In this document: one piece after another, positions 17,443 through 27,880 of the stretch
How positions within the stretch are numbered: the first letter of the stretch is position 1
How the letters are laid out: every line of letters starts with the position of its first letter
Origin: an uncultured bacterium
GTDB lineage: Bacteria > Desulfobacterota > Binatia > UBA1149 > CAITLU01
NCBI GenBank assembly: GCA_903893315.1
Contig: CAITLU010000066.1
Coordinates: forward strand, 1 to 59,233
Length of the DNA stretch: 59,233 nt
Direction: 5' to 3'
The notes under the pieces: generated by a model
Database searches by the model: none
What the model was told of the DNA's origin: nothing
Seen by the model: the letters and a program-made list of their open reading frames with translations, nothing else
Translations under genes and position numbers: made by a program

Positions 17443-18747
17443 ATGACTACGGAAGCAGCCCCTCTCGGGCTCGGCACGCTCGCGTTGCACGCGGGGCAGG
17501 TGCCAGACCCCACGACCAACGCGCTGGCCGTCCCGATCTACGCGACGTCATCGTACGTATTCAACGACACCGACCACGCGGCAAGTCTCTTCGCGTTGAC
17601 GCAGTTCGGCAACATCTACACGCGGTTGATGAACCCGACCAACGACGTACTCGAAAAGCGGCTGGCCGCCATCGAGGGCGGCGCCGGCGGACTGGCCTTC
17701 GCATCCGGCCAGGCGGCCATCACCGCGGCGCTGCTCACCATCGTGCACAGCGGCCAGAATTTCGTCTCGGCCACCAGCCTGTACGGCGGCACCTGGACGC
17801 TGTTCACGCAGACGCTCTCCAAGCTTGGAATCGAGGTGCGCTTTTTCGACCCGAACCACCCCGAAAGGATCAAGGATCTGGTCGATGACAACACCCGCGC
17901 GGTCTATCTGGAAAGCCTCGGCAACCCCAAGAACGACGTGCCCGACCTCGACCGCATCACCGCGATCGCCCACGAACTTGGCCTGCCGGTGCTGTGCGAC
18001 AACACGGTAACCCCGTTGCTGTTGAGGCCAATCGATCACGGCGTCGACATCGTGATCTACTCGACCACCAAGTTCATCGGTGGTCACGGAGTACACATCG
18101 GCGGTGCCATCGTCGACAGCGGAAAGTTTCCGTGGGCGAAAAACCCGCAGAAGTGGCCCGAATTCTGTGCGCCGGATCCGGCCTACCACGGGATGGTGTT
18201 CGAGGAAGCGCTGCGGCCCATCGGCAACATTGCCTACATCCTGCACATCCGCACCCACTGGCTGCGCGACACCGGTGCGTGCATGAGTCCATTCGCGGCG
18301 TTCCTGTTTCTGCTAGGCATGGAGACCCTTCACCTGCGTATCGAGCGGCACTGCGCGAACGCGCAGCACGTCGCTGAATTCCTGGAACGCCACCCCTCGG
18401 TAGACTGGGTCAACTATCCCGGACTGCCGAGTCACCCGGACCACGAGCGTGCCAACCGCTACCTGCGCGGAGGCAAGGGCGCCATCATCGGATTCGGTAT
18501 CAAGGGCGGTCGCGAGGCGGGCATCAAGTTCATCAACAGCGTCAAGCTGGCCAGCCATCTGGCCAACATCGGCGATGCCAAGACCTTGGTGATCCACCCG
18601 GCATCGACGACGCACTCGCAGCTCACCGAAACCGAACAGCGCGAAACCGGCGTGACTCCGGAATACGTCCGGATCTCTGTTGGCATCGAGGACGTCGCGG
18701 ACATCGTTGCCGACCTGGACCAGGCGCTGAAGGCCTCACAGGGCTGA
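17443..18747 (+). CDS. metY: O-acetylhomoserine sulfhydrylase MetY
   Basis: PLP enzyme of the Cys/Met metabolism family that makes homocysteine directly from O-acetylhomoserine and sulfide. Family landmarks are LALHAGQVPDPTTNALAVPI, YTRLMNPTNDVLEKRLAALEGG-type substrate loop, YLESLGNP, and YSTTKFIGGHG where Lys210 forms the Schiff base; SQLTETEQ and VRISVGIED follow. The 434-residue length is that of MetY, longer than MetB/MetC. AGGAG precedes ATG 17443. MetX, the enzyme making its substrate, is encoded nine bases downstream, so the two give a direct-sulfhydrylation route to methionine. Confidence 0.96.
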   Translation: MTTEAAPLGLGTLALHAGQVPDPTTNALAVPIYATSSYVFNDTDHAASLFALTQFGNIYTRLMNPTNDVLEKRLAAIEGGAGGLAFASGQAAITAALLTIVHSGQNFVSATSLYGGTWTLFTQTLSKLGIEVRFFDPNHPERIKDLVDDNTRAVYLESLGNPKNDVPDLDRITAIAHELGLPVLCDNTVTPLLLRPIDHGVDIVIYSTTKFIGGHGVHIGGAIVDSGKFPWAKNPQKWPEFCAPDPAYHGMVFEEALRPIGNIAYILHIRTHWLRDTGACMSPFAAFLFLLGMETLHLRIERHCANAQHVAEFLERHPSVDWVNYPGLPSHPDHERANRYLRGGKGAIIGFGIKGGREAGIKFINSVKLASHLANIGDAKTLVIHPASTTHSQLTETEQRETGVTPEYVRISVGIEDVADIVADLDQALKASQG

Positions 18748-18756
18748 ACGGATCAG

Positions 18757-20577
18757 ATGAACGACTCATTGCTCGAGAGTAGCGACCGCAGCCGCAGCGC
18801 CGCGCCGCTGCATCACATGCAGCTCGCGACGTTTTCCCAGCCGCTACACCTCGAGCTCGGCGGGCAGCTCCCGTCGGTAACCGTAGCGTACGAAACGTAC
18901 GGCCGGTTGAGTGCCGGCCGCGACAATGCCGTGCTCGTGTGCCATGCGATCAGCGGGGATTCGCATGTCGCACGGCACGGCGACGGAGACGACCCTGGTT
19001 GGTGGGACATCATGGTCGGCCCCGGCAAGTCGATCGATACCGACCGCTACTTCGTGATTTGTTCCAACATCCTCGGCGGCTGCCGCGGCACCACCGGTCC
19101 GAACCGTAGCAACCCTCAGAGCGGCCGCCCCTACGGCGCGGATTTTCCGACGATCACCGTCGGCGACATGGTCGAGGTGCAACGCAGACTCATCGACCAC
19201 CTGGGCATCGAAACCCTGCGGGTCGTGATCGGCGGCTCGCTCGGCGGCCACCAGGCTCTCACCTGGGCTGTGCGCCATCCTGACCGAGTTCGCGCCTGCA
19301 TCACGCTGGCCAGTTCGCCGCGCCTGACCAGCCAGGCGCTGGCCTTCGACGTGGTCGGTCGCAACGCGATAGTACACGACCCGGGTTACCGCGGCGGGCA
19401 GTACTACGACAGCGACGGCGGCGGCGGACCGGAAGTCGGCCTCGCGTTGGCGCGCATGCTCGCACACATCACCTACCTTTCGCGAGAAGCGATGACGGCC
19501 AAGTTCGATCCCGGCAGACTCGAACCGAGAGATACTCCTACTGCCTTCGAGAAAAAGTTTTCCGTGGGCTCCTACCTCGCCTACCAGGGTCACAAGTTCG
19601 TCGAGCGCTTCGACGCAAACAGCTACGTGACCCTGTCGATGGCGATGGATCTGTTCGATCTCGGCGAGACCGCGCACGAACTTCACTCGGTACTGGCGAG
19701 CAGCCGCTGCCGCTGGCTGGTGATCAGCTTTACCAGCGACTGGCTGTTCCCCCCGGCCCAGAGTCAGCAGATCGTCGATGCACTCATCGGCGCGAACCAC
19801 CCTGTCACCTACTGCAACGTCGAGGCATCCGGCGGACACGATTCGTTCCTGCTCGAGGAAAAGCTTTCGATCTACGGCGGCTTGATCCACGCCTTCAACG
19901 CCAACGTCGACGATGCCGGACCGGCCAGAACACCCGAGAAAGCGGCCGCCCGCGCGGCGCTTGGCAGACCGACGAATATCTTCCACAGCCACCGGCTGGA
20001 TTACGACGTGATACTGCAACTGATTCCGGCCGCGGCGAGCGTGCTCGATCTCGGCTGTGGTGACGGCGTGCTGCTGTCGCGCCTGCGCGAACGTGGACAC
20101 ACACGTCTGGTCGGTATCGAACTCGACGAAGAGTCCCTGCTCGCCTGTGTCGAGCAGAGGCTTGACGTCGTACAGCACGACCTGGAGCAAGGACTCTCCC
20201 CGTTCGCCGACGGCCAGTTCGACGTCGTCGTGCTCTCACAGACGTTACAGTCCATCGACGACACCGAAGGGATCGTCGATGAAATGCTCCGCGTCGGCAA
20301 TTCGTGCATCGTGAGCTTTCCTAACTTTGCGTACCACAAGCTTCGCGAGATGCTCTACGAAGAAGGGCGTTCACCAAAAGCCGGCGGCGTCTACCACTTC
20401 GAGTGGTACAACACGCCTAACCGGCGCTTTCCGTCGATCTCCGACGTGGAAGAGTTCTGCTCGCGCAAGGCGATCAAGGTGCATCAGAAGGTCTATCTGG
20501 ACAGCGAGACCGGGCAGCGCATCGCCGATGCTCCGAATCGCAACGCGGACATGGCCATCTTCGTCCTGAGCCGCTGA
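18757..20577 (+). CDS. metX-metW: Fused homoserine O-acetyltransferase MetX and methyltransferase-like MetW
   Basis: A single 606-residue reading frame joins two proteins usually encoded separately. Residues 1 to about 390 are an alpha/beta-hydrolase MetX: GGSLGGHQ with nucleophile Ser161, SFTSDWLFPP with Asp328 and GGHDSFL with His361. It acetylates homoserine (acetyl or succinyl use is not decided here). Residues about 400-606 are MetW: VLDLGCGDG at 429-437 binds SAM-like ligands, followed by YNTPNRRFPSISDVEEFC. In many proteobacteria metX and metW are adjacent genes and MetW is needed for full acyltransferase activity; here they are covalently linked by a short Ala/Arg-rich joint. No stop or frameshift is seen at the junction. 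The gene follows metY by nine bases. Confidence 0.94.
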   Translation: MNDSLLESSDRSRSAAPLHHMQLATFSQPLHLELGGQLPSVTVAYETYGRLSAGRDNAVLVCHAISGDSHVARHGDGDDPGWWDIMVGPGKSIDTDRYFVICSNILGGCRGTTGPNRSNPQSGRPYGADFPTITVGDMVEVQRRLIDHLGIETLRVVIGGSLGGHQALTWAVRHPDRVRACITLASSPRLTSQALAFDVVGRNAIVHDPGYRGGQYYDSDGGGGPEVGLALARMLAHITYLSREAMTAKFDPGRLEPRDTPTAFEKKFSVGSYLAYQGHKFVERFDANSYVTLSMAMDLFDLGETAHELHSVLASSRCRWLVISFTSDWLFPPAQSQQIVDALIGANHPVTYCNVEASGGHDSFLLEEKLSIYGGLIHAFNANVDDAGPARTPEKAAARAALGRPTNIFHSHRLDYDVILQLIPAAASVLDLGCGDGVLLSRLRERGHTRLVGIELDEESLLACVEQRLDVVQHDLEQGLSPFADGQFDVVVLSQTLQSIDDTEGIVDEMLRVGNSCIVSFPNFAYHKLREMLYEEGRSPKAGGVYHFEWYNTPNRRFPSISDVEEFCSRKAIKVHQKVYLDSETGQRIADAPNRNADMAIFVLSR

Positions 20578-20595
20578 GCAGCACCGGCTCTGCCG

Positions 20596-22440
20596 ATGTT
20601 ACCCAGACACTACGCCCGCTGGTTGTTCTTGACGGCTCTCCTGCTGTCGGTTCCGCCGGTGGTCTTCTGGGGCAAGCCGGCTTTGCGCTATGCGGTGCAC
20701 GTGGCGGCTCACGAAGCGCGGCGCTACCTGCCGGTGCGCCCGAGTTGGATCGAATCCCACGAATCTGCTCCTGAGCCGGCAACGACGGCGCAGCACGAAC
20801 GCGCCGGCTTCATCGTGTTCGAGCGCAGTGTTCTCGAAAGAATCCATCCGGATTCGCACCCCCGCCCTGACGAAATCGACCCCGTCCTTACCCTTCACGC
20901 CACCTGGGACGAACGCGAACCGGCCCAACTGGCAGTCTATCCGCTGCGTGATCTGCACCGGGTGCTGGTGAAGACAACCGACCTTTCCGACGGCACACAC
21001 GTGCTGCCGTCTTCGGCGCTCGACGTCAGGATGGAGCGCTACTACGGAGCGTCGCTTTCGGTACGCGTCACGGACCGCTTCGGAGTAGTGCCGAAAACGT
21101 TGGAGCCGGTCTCTTCGCTGGACATCCCATTTCACAAAGTGCGCCCGTACTGGATTACGGTGCACGTCCCATACCTTCAGCCAGCCGGTATCTACCACGG
21201 CAGCATCGAGTTCAGCGAAGACGGCCGTGAACACGATGGCGCCTCGATTCCGCTGACGGTCGAGGTGGTGCCGATAAGACTCGAAGAACCTGCCACGCTT
21301 TACGGAACCCTGTGCGTCAACGCGCTGGCCAACCTTGGTAAACAAAAACGGGTCGACCGACTCCTGCGCCAGGCCGATCTGATCTTCCGCGACCAGCGCG
21401 AACACAGCATGAACACCATGAGCCTGAGGTCGGTCCCGGACTACTCAGAGACCGACGATCATCCGTACCTGCCGGACCTCGAAGCAGCTATGAATCTGCA
21501 GGAAAAGTACCGTTTCCCGGCTCCACTGGTCTATTGCTTCGGACAGCTGCTCAACACCGACAAGATCGGACGCTCTAACAACTATCGAAAATACAAGGCG
21601 CCGATCGAGGTACCGATAGCGAGCAAGGTCACGGCCTATTACACCAGACGCTTCATCGAGCGCGGACTTCCCGCACCGATCTTCATTCCAGTGGAGGAAC
21701 CGAGCGTGACACTCGGAGTGGGCCGCCACGACCCGCCGGAAATACGCTCGAAGATCGCCGCGCAGCTCGTTCGTGCGGTACACGCAGCCGGAGGGGCAAC
21801 GGCTCTCACCTGCACCCAGGAATCGGTGCACGCGATCGGCGAGCACGTCGACTATTGGATCGCGGCGTTTCGACGTTTCACGCCGGAGTTGTACCGCGCA
21901 GCAGACAAAGCTGATTCGAAGCTCTGCATCTACGCCAACGCCACCATGATGGGACAGGGAACCTACTTCAGCCGTTTCATGTTCGGATATTTCGTGTGGG
22001 CCAATGACATCAAGGGGATGTTGCCGTGGACATACCCCCTGACTCCCAAACGCTTTCCCCGCAACGTCGGCAACCGCGGCGAAGGTCCGATGAACGTGAG
22101 CGAAGGATTTCTCGGGACCGACGGCAAACCGATTCCAACCATCCAGTGGGAACTGAGCCGCGAAGGCATCGACGACGCCAAGTACATGGTGACGATACAG
22201 TTGCTGGCCCAGGAGGCGCGCCGCCGTGGCGCCGCGGCGGCGCTCGAAGCCGCGGACGTGGCCGATGCGTTTCTCGCCGAGATCAGACACTCGGTGGTCC
22301 GCGACGCGCATCGCTACGTTTTCGAAGACGACAAAACTTTCGAGCCGGTGCCGGTGGATGTCTGGGATGCGGCCCGCTTCAAGACTCTGCACGAGCGCGC
22401 GGTCGAGATCCTGAAGAGCCTGCTGGCAGTAACCGCCTGA
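20596..22440 (+). CDS. Membrane-anchored GH123/DUF4091-like protein
   Basis: A 614-residue protein with an N-terminal hydrophobic helix at about 9-27, so it is exported and probably anchored. A beta-rich region follows (about 95-240), then a barrel-like domain with FIPVEEPSV (residues 364-372), where Glu367/368 are candidate catalytic acids, and near the C-terminus TIQWELSREGIDDAKY (about 515-530). The last motif is the signature of DUF4091 proteins, related to glycoside hydrolase family 123 hexosaminidases. It lies 18 bases after metXW on the same strand but has no obvious link to methionine. Sugar cleavage at the cell surface is the most likely activity; the substrate and even catalysis are unproven. 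Confidence 0.6.
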   Translation: MLPRHYARWLFLTALLLSVPPVVFWGKPALRYAVHVAAHEARRYLPVRPSWIESHESAPEPATTAQHERAGFIVFERSVLERIHPDSHPRPDEIDPVLTLHATWDEREPAQLAVYPLRDLHRVLVKTTDLSDGTHVLPSSALDVRMERYYGASLSVRVTDRFGVVPKTLEPVSSLDIPFHKVRPYWITVHVPYLQPAGIYHGSIEFSEDGREHDGASIPLTVEVVPIRLEEPATLYGTLCVNALANLGKQKRVDRLLRQADLIFRDQREHSMNTMSLRSVPDYSETDDHPYLPDLEAAMNLQEKYRFPAPLVYCFGQLLNTDKIGRSNNYRKYKAPIEVPIASKVTAYYTRRFIERGLPAPIFIPVEEPSVTLGVGRHDPPEIRSKIAAQLVRAVHAAGGATALTCTQESVHAIGEHVDYWIAAFRRFTPELYRAADKADSKLCIYANATMMGQGTYFSRFMFGYFVWANDIKGMLPWTYPLTPKRFPRNVGNRGEGPMNVSEGFLGTDGKPIPTIQWELSREGIDDAKYMVTIQLLAQEARRRGAAAALEAADVADAFLAEIRHSVVRDAHRYVFEDDKTFEPVPVDVWDAARFKTLHERAVEILKSLLAVTA

Positions 22441-22455
22441 GAGGGGAGCACACGT

Positions 22456-22485
22456 TTGACAGGCAAAACGATAATCGGATATAGG
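22456..22485 (+). promoter_or_regulatory. Promoter of the Rrf2 regulator gene
   Basis: TTGACA at 22456-22461 and TATAGG at 22480-22485 with an 18-base spacer, a good sigma-70-type match, placing the start near 22492, 17 bases before ATG 22509. The spacer contains TAATCG (22472-22477), the half-site of the palindrome found before the hybrid-cluster gene, so autoregulation is plausible. Confidence 0.6.
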
Positions 22486-22508
22486 CATGGCATTCGCCCG
22501 GTTAAGTT

Positions 22509-22928
22509 ATGATGTCGAAAACGGCAGTACACGCGGTCAAAGCGGTGGTCGCCCTGGCGGAACTCTCCGAGGAAGGCTTTCAGGGAGCCGGTTCGATTGC
22601 CGACAGGATCGGCGCCCCGCAGAACTACCTCGGGAAGCTCTTGCAGACGCTGGCGCGGGCCGGAGTGGTGCAGTCCCAGAAAGGACTTGGAGGCGGCTTC
22701 CGCCTGGCCAAGCCGGCAGAGCAGATCCGGCTCTTCGACATCGTTGACCCGATCGACAACCTGAGCCGCTGGACGGGCTGCCTTCTCGGCGGAGCGATGT
22801 GCTCGCAGGATGCACCGTGCGCCATGCACGAGGGATGGGCGATAGCCCGCGAGGCCTACCTCGGCATGCTCAAGACATCGACGGTGGCGAACGTGCTGCC
22901 GAAAGGCCGCCTCGCCGCGGGCCGATGA
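22509..22928 (+). CDS. Rrf2-family Fe-S transcriptional regulator (NsrR/IscR type)
   Basis: 139 residues with the Rrf2 winged-helix layout: KTAVHAVKAVVALAEL, then SIADRIGAPQNYLGKLLQTLARAGVV as the recognition region, and SQKGLGGGFRLAKP as the wing. Three cysteines, Cys91, Cys98 and Cys104 (C-x6-C-x5-C), fit cluster-binding members such as NsrR and IscR, so it probably senses nitric oxide, oxygen or Fe-S status. It is followed by a terminator and a 16-bp palindrome that precedes the hybrid-cluster protein gene, suggesting that gene is its target. NsrR control of hcp is known in gammaproteobacteria; that this protein does the same is inference. Two tandem ATG codons (22509, 22512) are possible starts. 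Confidence 0.88.
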   Translation: MMSKTAVHAVKAVVALAELSEEGFQGAGSIADRIGAPQNYLGKLLQTLARAGVVQSQKGLGGGFRLAKPAEQIRLFDIVDPIDNLSRWTGCLLGGAMCSQDAPCAMHEGWAIAREAYLGMLKTSTVANVLPKGRLAAGR

Positions 22929-22940
22929 GGGCCTTTTTTT
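22902..22940 (+). terminator. Intrinsic terminator of the Rrf2 gene
   Basis: AAAGGC (22902-22907) and CCTC (22910-22913) pair with GAGG (22927-22930) and GCCTTT (22931-22936), with a two-base bulge, ending in seven T residues (22934-22940). The hairpin overlaps the last codons and stop of the regulator gene. Confidence 0.75.
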
Positions 22941-22954
22941 GCCCCGGTCGAGGA

Positions 22955-22970
22955 TAATCGCATGCGATTA
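22955..22970. promoter_or_regulatory. Perfect 16-bp palindrome, candidate operator upstream of hcp
   Basis: TAATCGCATGCGATTA is an exact inverted repeat. Its left half overlaps GATAAT (22954-22959), which itself resembles a -10 element, so a bound regulator would cover the promoter. The same TAATCG half-site lies in the promoter of the upstream Rrf2 gene. The motif differs from the well-known NsrR (AAGATGCAT-type) and FNR/HcpR sites, so the cognate protein is inferred only from proximity. Confidence 0.55.
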
Positions 22971-23140
22971 ATGAGCGCCGAAGGCAAAGGCATGCTCGAC
23001 CTTCCGGAGAACAAGGGAAATGCCCCGACCACGCGAAGACCTGAGAACGAACGTAGTTCAAACCACCGCGCGGGTCGGCAGACCGCCATCTACTGATTTT
23101 TCGATCGAACAAGAGACACGAGAACCAAAGGAGAAAAGTG

Positions 23141-24433
23141 ATGTTTTGTAACCAATGCGAGCAGACCTCTCATGGTGTCGGGTGCGTGAGCACCCCGGGC
23201 GTTTGCGGAAAGGACGAAGACGTACAGTCGCTGCAGGAGATCCTGCTCTACGGGCTCAAGGGAATGGCCGCGTACGCCAACCACGCACGGCGGCTCGGCA
23301 AGACCGACGAGAACGTCAGCGCGTTCATCGAGGAGGCGCTGTTCGCCACCATGACGAACGTGAACTTCGACATGGCGTCCATGTTCGAGATGGTCATGGA
23401 GTGCGGCAAACAGAATCTGCGCGTGATGGAACTTCTCGACGAAGCCCACGTGCAGCGATTCGGCAAACCCTCGCCTACGGTTGTCAGAGAGGGCACCCAG
23501 GCCGGCCCCGGCATCCTGATCACGGGCCACGACCTCCTAGATCTCGAAAACCTGCTCAAGCAGTGCGAGGGCACCGGCGTGAAGGTTTACACGCACGGCG
23601 AGATGATGCCCGGCCACATGTACCCGAAGCTGCGCGAGCACCCCAACCTCGCCGGGCACTTCGGCGGCGCATGGCAGAAACAGAAGACCGAGTTCGAGGC
23701 GTTCTCCGGACCGACACTGGCCACGACGAACTGCATCCTCATTCCCCGTCCGTCGTACGCAGACCGCCTCTTCACCACCCGTTGCACGGCCGTTCCTGGC
23801 GGCACCCGTCTCACCACCGATGACTTCTCGGCAGTCATCGCCAAGGCCAGGCAGTGCCAGCCGTTGCCCGACAAGTTCGAGAAAGAAAGCACGGTAGGAT
23901 TCCACCAAGACGTGATACTCGGTGCGGCCGACGCGATAATAAGCGGCGTCAAGGAAGGAAAGATCCGGCGATTCTTCCTGATCGGCGGCTGCGACGGAGC
24001 TGAAGTGGGCCGCAACTACTTCAGCGAGTACGCTCGCTCCACACCTTCCGATACCTTCATCCTCACACTTGGTTGCGGCAAGTTCCGCATCCGCGACCAC
24101 GAGTACGGAGAACTGCTCGGCCTCCCGCGCTTGCTCGACATGGGCCAGTGCAACAACGCCTACGGAGCGATCAAGGTCGCGGTGGCACTGGCCGGCGCAT
24201 TCAACTGCACCGTCAATGAGCTTCCGCTCACACTGGTGGTGTCATGGTTCGAGCAGAAGGCGGTTGCCGTCCTGCTGACGCTGTTGTCTCTGGGCGTCAA
24301 GGGAATCACGATCGGTCCGGCTGCCCCCGGGTTCATAACGCCTGGCGTGTTCAAGGTGCTGCAGGACAAATTCGACCTGCGCATCGCTGGCAAGGATGCA
24401 CAGAAGGATCTGGCCGTGGCCATGGCCGGGTAG
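23141..24433 (+). CDS. hcp: Hybrid cluster protein (hydroxylamine reductase), short form
   Basis: Contains a proximal Fe-S cluster and a hybrid Fe-S-O cluster; relatives reduce hydroxylamine or nitric oxide in nitrosative-stress defence. The N-terminus MFCNQCEQTSHGVGC holds the cluster Cys motif C-x2-C-x8-C-x6-C. Further cysteines and the HGEMMPGHMYP, NCILIP and CGKFR segments supply hybrid-cluster ligands. At 430 residues it is about 120 shorter than E. coli and Desulfovibrio Hcp; the missing part corresponds to an internal helical section, as in the compact class III forms. ATG 23141 is preferred over GTG 23138 for its spacing to GGAG. It lies 212 bases after the Rrf2 regulator. Confidence 0.9.
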   Translation: MFCNQCEQTSHGVGCVSTPGVCGKDEDVQSLQEILLYGLKGMAAYANHARRLGKTDENVSAFIEEALFATMTNVNFDMASMFEMVMECGKQNLRVMELLDEAHVQRFGKPSPTVVREGTQAGPGILITGHDLLDLENLLKQCEGTGVKVYTHGEMMPGHMYPKLREHPNLAGHFGGAWQKQKTEFEAFSGPTLATTNCILIPRPSYADRLFTTRCTAVPGGTRLTTDDFSAVIAKARQCQPLPDKFEKESTVGFHQDVILGAADAIISGVKEGKIRRFFLIGGCDGAEVGRNYFSEYARSTPSDTFILTLGCGKFRIRDHEYGELLGLPRLLDMGQCNNAYGAIKVAVALAGAFNCTVNELPLTLVVSWFEQKAVAVLLTLLSLGVKGITIGPAAPGFITPGVFKVLQDKFDLRIAGKDAQKDLAVAMAG

Positions 24434-24441
24434 ATCTCACC

Positions 24442-24484
24442 GGCGGGACAGGCTCCATACTCACGGGAATGAGCCTGTCCCGCC
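24442..24484. repeat. 14-bp perfect inverted repeat between hcp and icd
   Basis: GGCGGGACAGGCTC (24442-24455) and GAGCCTGTCCCGCC (24471-24484) are exact complements around a 15-base loop, eight bases after the hcp stop. There is no T run after it on either strand, so it is not a canonical terminator; it may stabilise the hcp messenger end. The rest of the 246-base gap to icd shows nothing else I can name. Confidence 0.6.
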
Positions 24485-24583
24485 GATTCCGCCGCCCTCA
24501 CGATTACCGCCCTCCAGTCACCCCTACACCGGCATCGGGCCGGCGCCGCGCCGCACCGGCGGCCCGAGACACCGGTCACATGA

Positions 24584-26914
<2,331 letters not shown>

Positions 26915-26991
26915 CGGCAGCGCCGGCACTGTCCCGTCGTAGAAGACGGATACGATCAGCCGTAACGCCGCCTCGTCCGTCCCCCGCATCG

Positions 26992-27034
26992 CCCGTTGAA
27001 GAACCCCCGGCTCAGTCCGGGATTCTTCAACGGG
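26992..27034. terminator. Long hairpin between the convergent icd and truA genes
   Basis: CCCGTTGAAGAA (26992-27003) pairs with TTCTTCAACGGG (27023-27034) over 12 bases, topped by CCCGG/CCGGG and a six-base loop. It abuts the truA stop and lies 77 bases past icd, so it could end both transcripts, although neither strand shows the usual T tract. Confidence 0.5.
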
Positions 27035-27808
27035 TTACGGGAATCTCCTGCTCCCGCCGCGCTCTTCGCCAGCGTCCGGGTACTCGACCGACAGCAACGT
27101 CAAGCCTTTGGCCGGCGCCGTCTGCCCGGCCTGTTCGCGTGAACCTCCGTCGAGCAGTTCGCTCATGCGACTTTCGGGCAGTCGCCCGATCGCGATGTCT
27201 ATCATCGTGCCGACCAGAGCGCGCACCATCTGCTTGAGGAAAGCGTTGGCCGTCACCGTGTAGGTGACGATCGGGCCGTCGCTCAGCCACTCGCTTCGCG
27301 TCACCGTGCGCTGCGTGCTGCGCGACTGACAGTCCGATGAACGGAAAGCCTGAAAGTCGTGCTCGCCGATGATCGACGCGGCCGACCTCCCGAGCAACTC
27401 GAGATCGAGCAGCCGGTACAGAGTCCAGCTACGATCGTTGAAGAACGGTGAGGCCGGGCGGCCGTTGACGATCGTGTACCGGTAGGTACGGCTGAGCGCA
27501 TCGCGACGCGGGTCGAAACGCTCGTGCGTCGGCTCGAGCGAAACCACGGCTATCCCTCGGCCGGCCAGCGCATTGAGCGAACCACGCAACCGGCGCAGAT
27601 CGGTGCCGTCGGGGACCTCGAACGCCACGACCTGGCCGAGAGCGTGAACTCCGGCATCGGTTCTACCCGCGACGGCAATCCGCGTCGTGACGCCTGCTGC
27701 AGTCAGCAGAGCCTTCTCGATCGCGCACTGAATCGTCGGCACGCCGGGCTGCGCCTGCCAACCGCTCCATCCGGTGCCTAGATACTCGACGAGGGCTCTG
27801 ACTCTCAT
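27035..27808 (-). CDS. truA: tRNA pseudouridine synthase A
   Basis: Converts uridine to pseudouridine at positions 38-40 of the tRNA anticodon arm. The 257 residues begin with RVRALVEYLGTGWSGWQAQP, and AGRTDAGVHALGQV carries the catalytic Asp51. Later LVGTMIDIAIGRL matches the conserved C-terminal dimer region. ATG at 27808. It follows leuA by 72 bases on the same strand and is the last gene of the long minus-strand block. Confidence 0.96.
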   Translation of the reverse strand: MRVRALVEYLGTGWSGWQAQPGVPTIQCAIEKALLTAAGVTTRIAVAGRTDAGVHALGQVVAFEVPDGTDLRRLRGSLNALAGRGIAVVSLEPTHERFDPRRDALSRTYRYTIVNGRPASPFFNDRSWTLYRLLDLELLGRSAASIIGEHDFQAFRSSDCQSRSTQRTVTRSEWLSDGPIVTYTVTANAFLKQMVRALVGTMIDIAIGRLPESRMSELLDGGSREQAGQTAPAKGLTLLSVEYPDAGEERGGSRRFP

Positions 27809-27880
27809 GCAAATGACGACATGACGTCGGCGCAGAGACGCTCCAAGCCTTCCCGCGCGCCGGACACCACGCTCCTTTCC

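Noticed and set aside
18844-20190. 448-residue minus-strand frame across metXW
   Set aside because: Antisense of metXW, which is supported by catalytic triad and MetW motifs.
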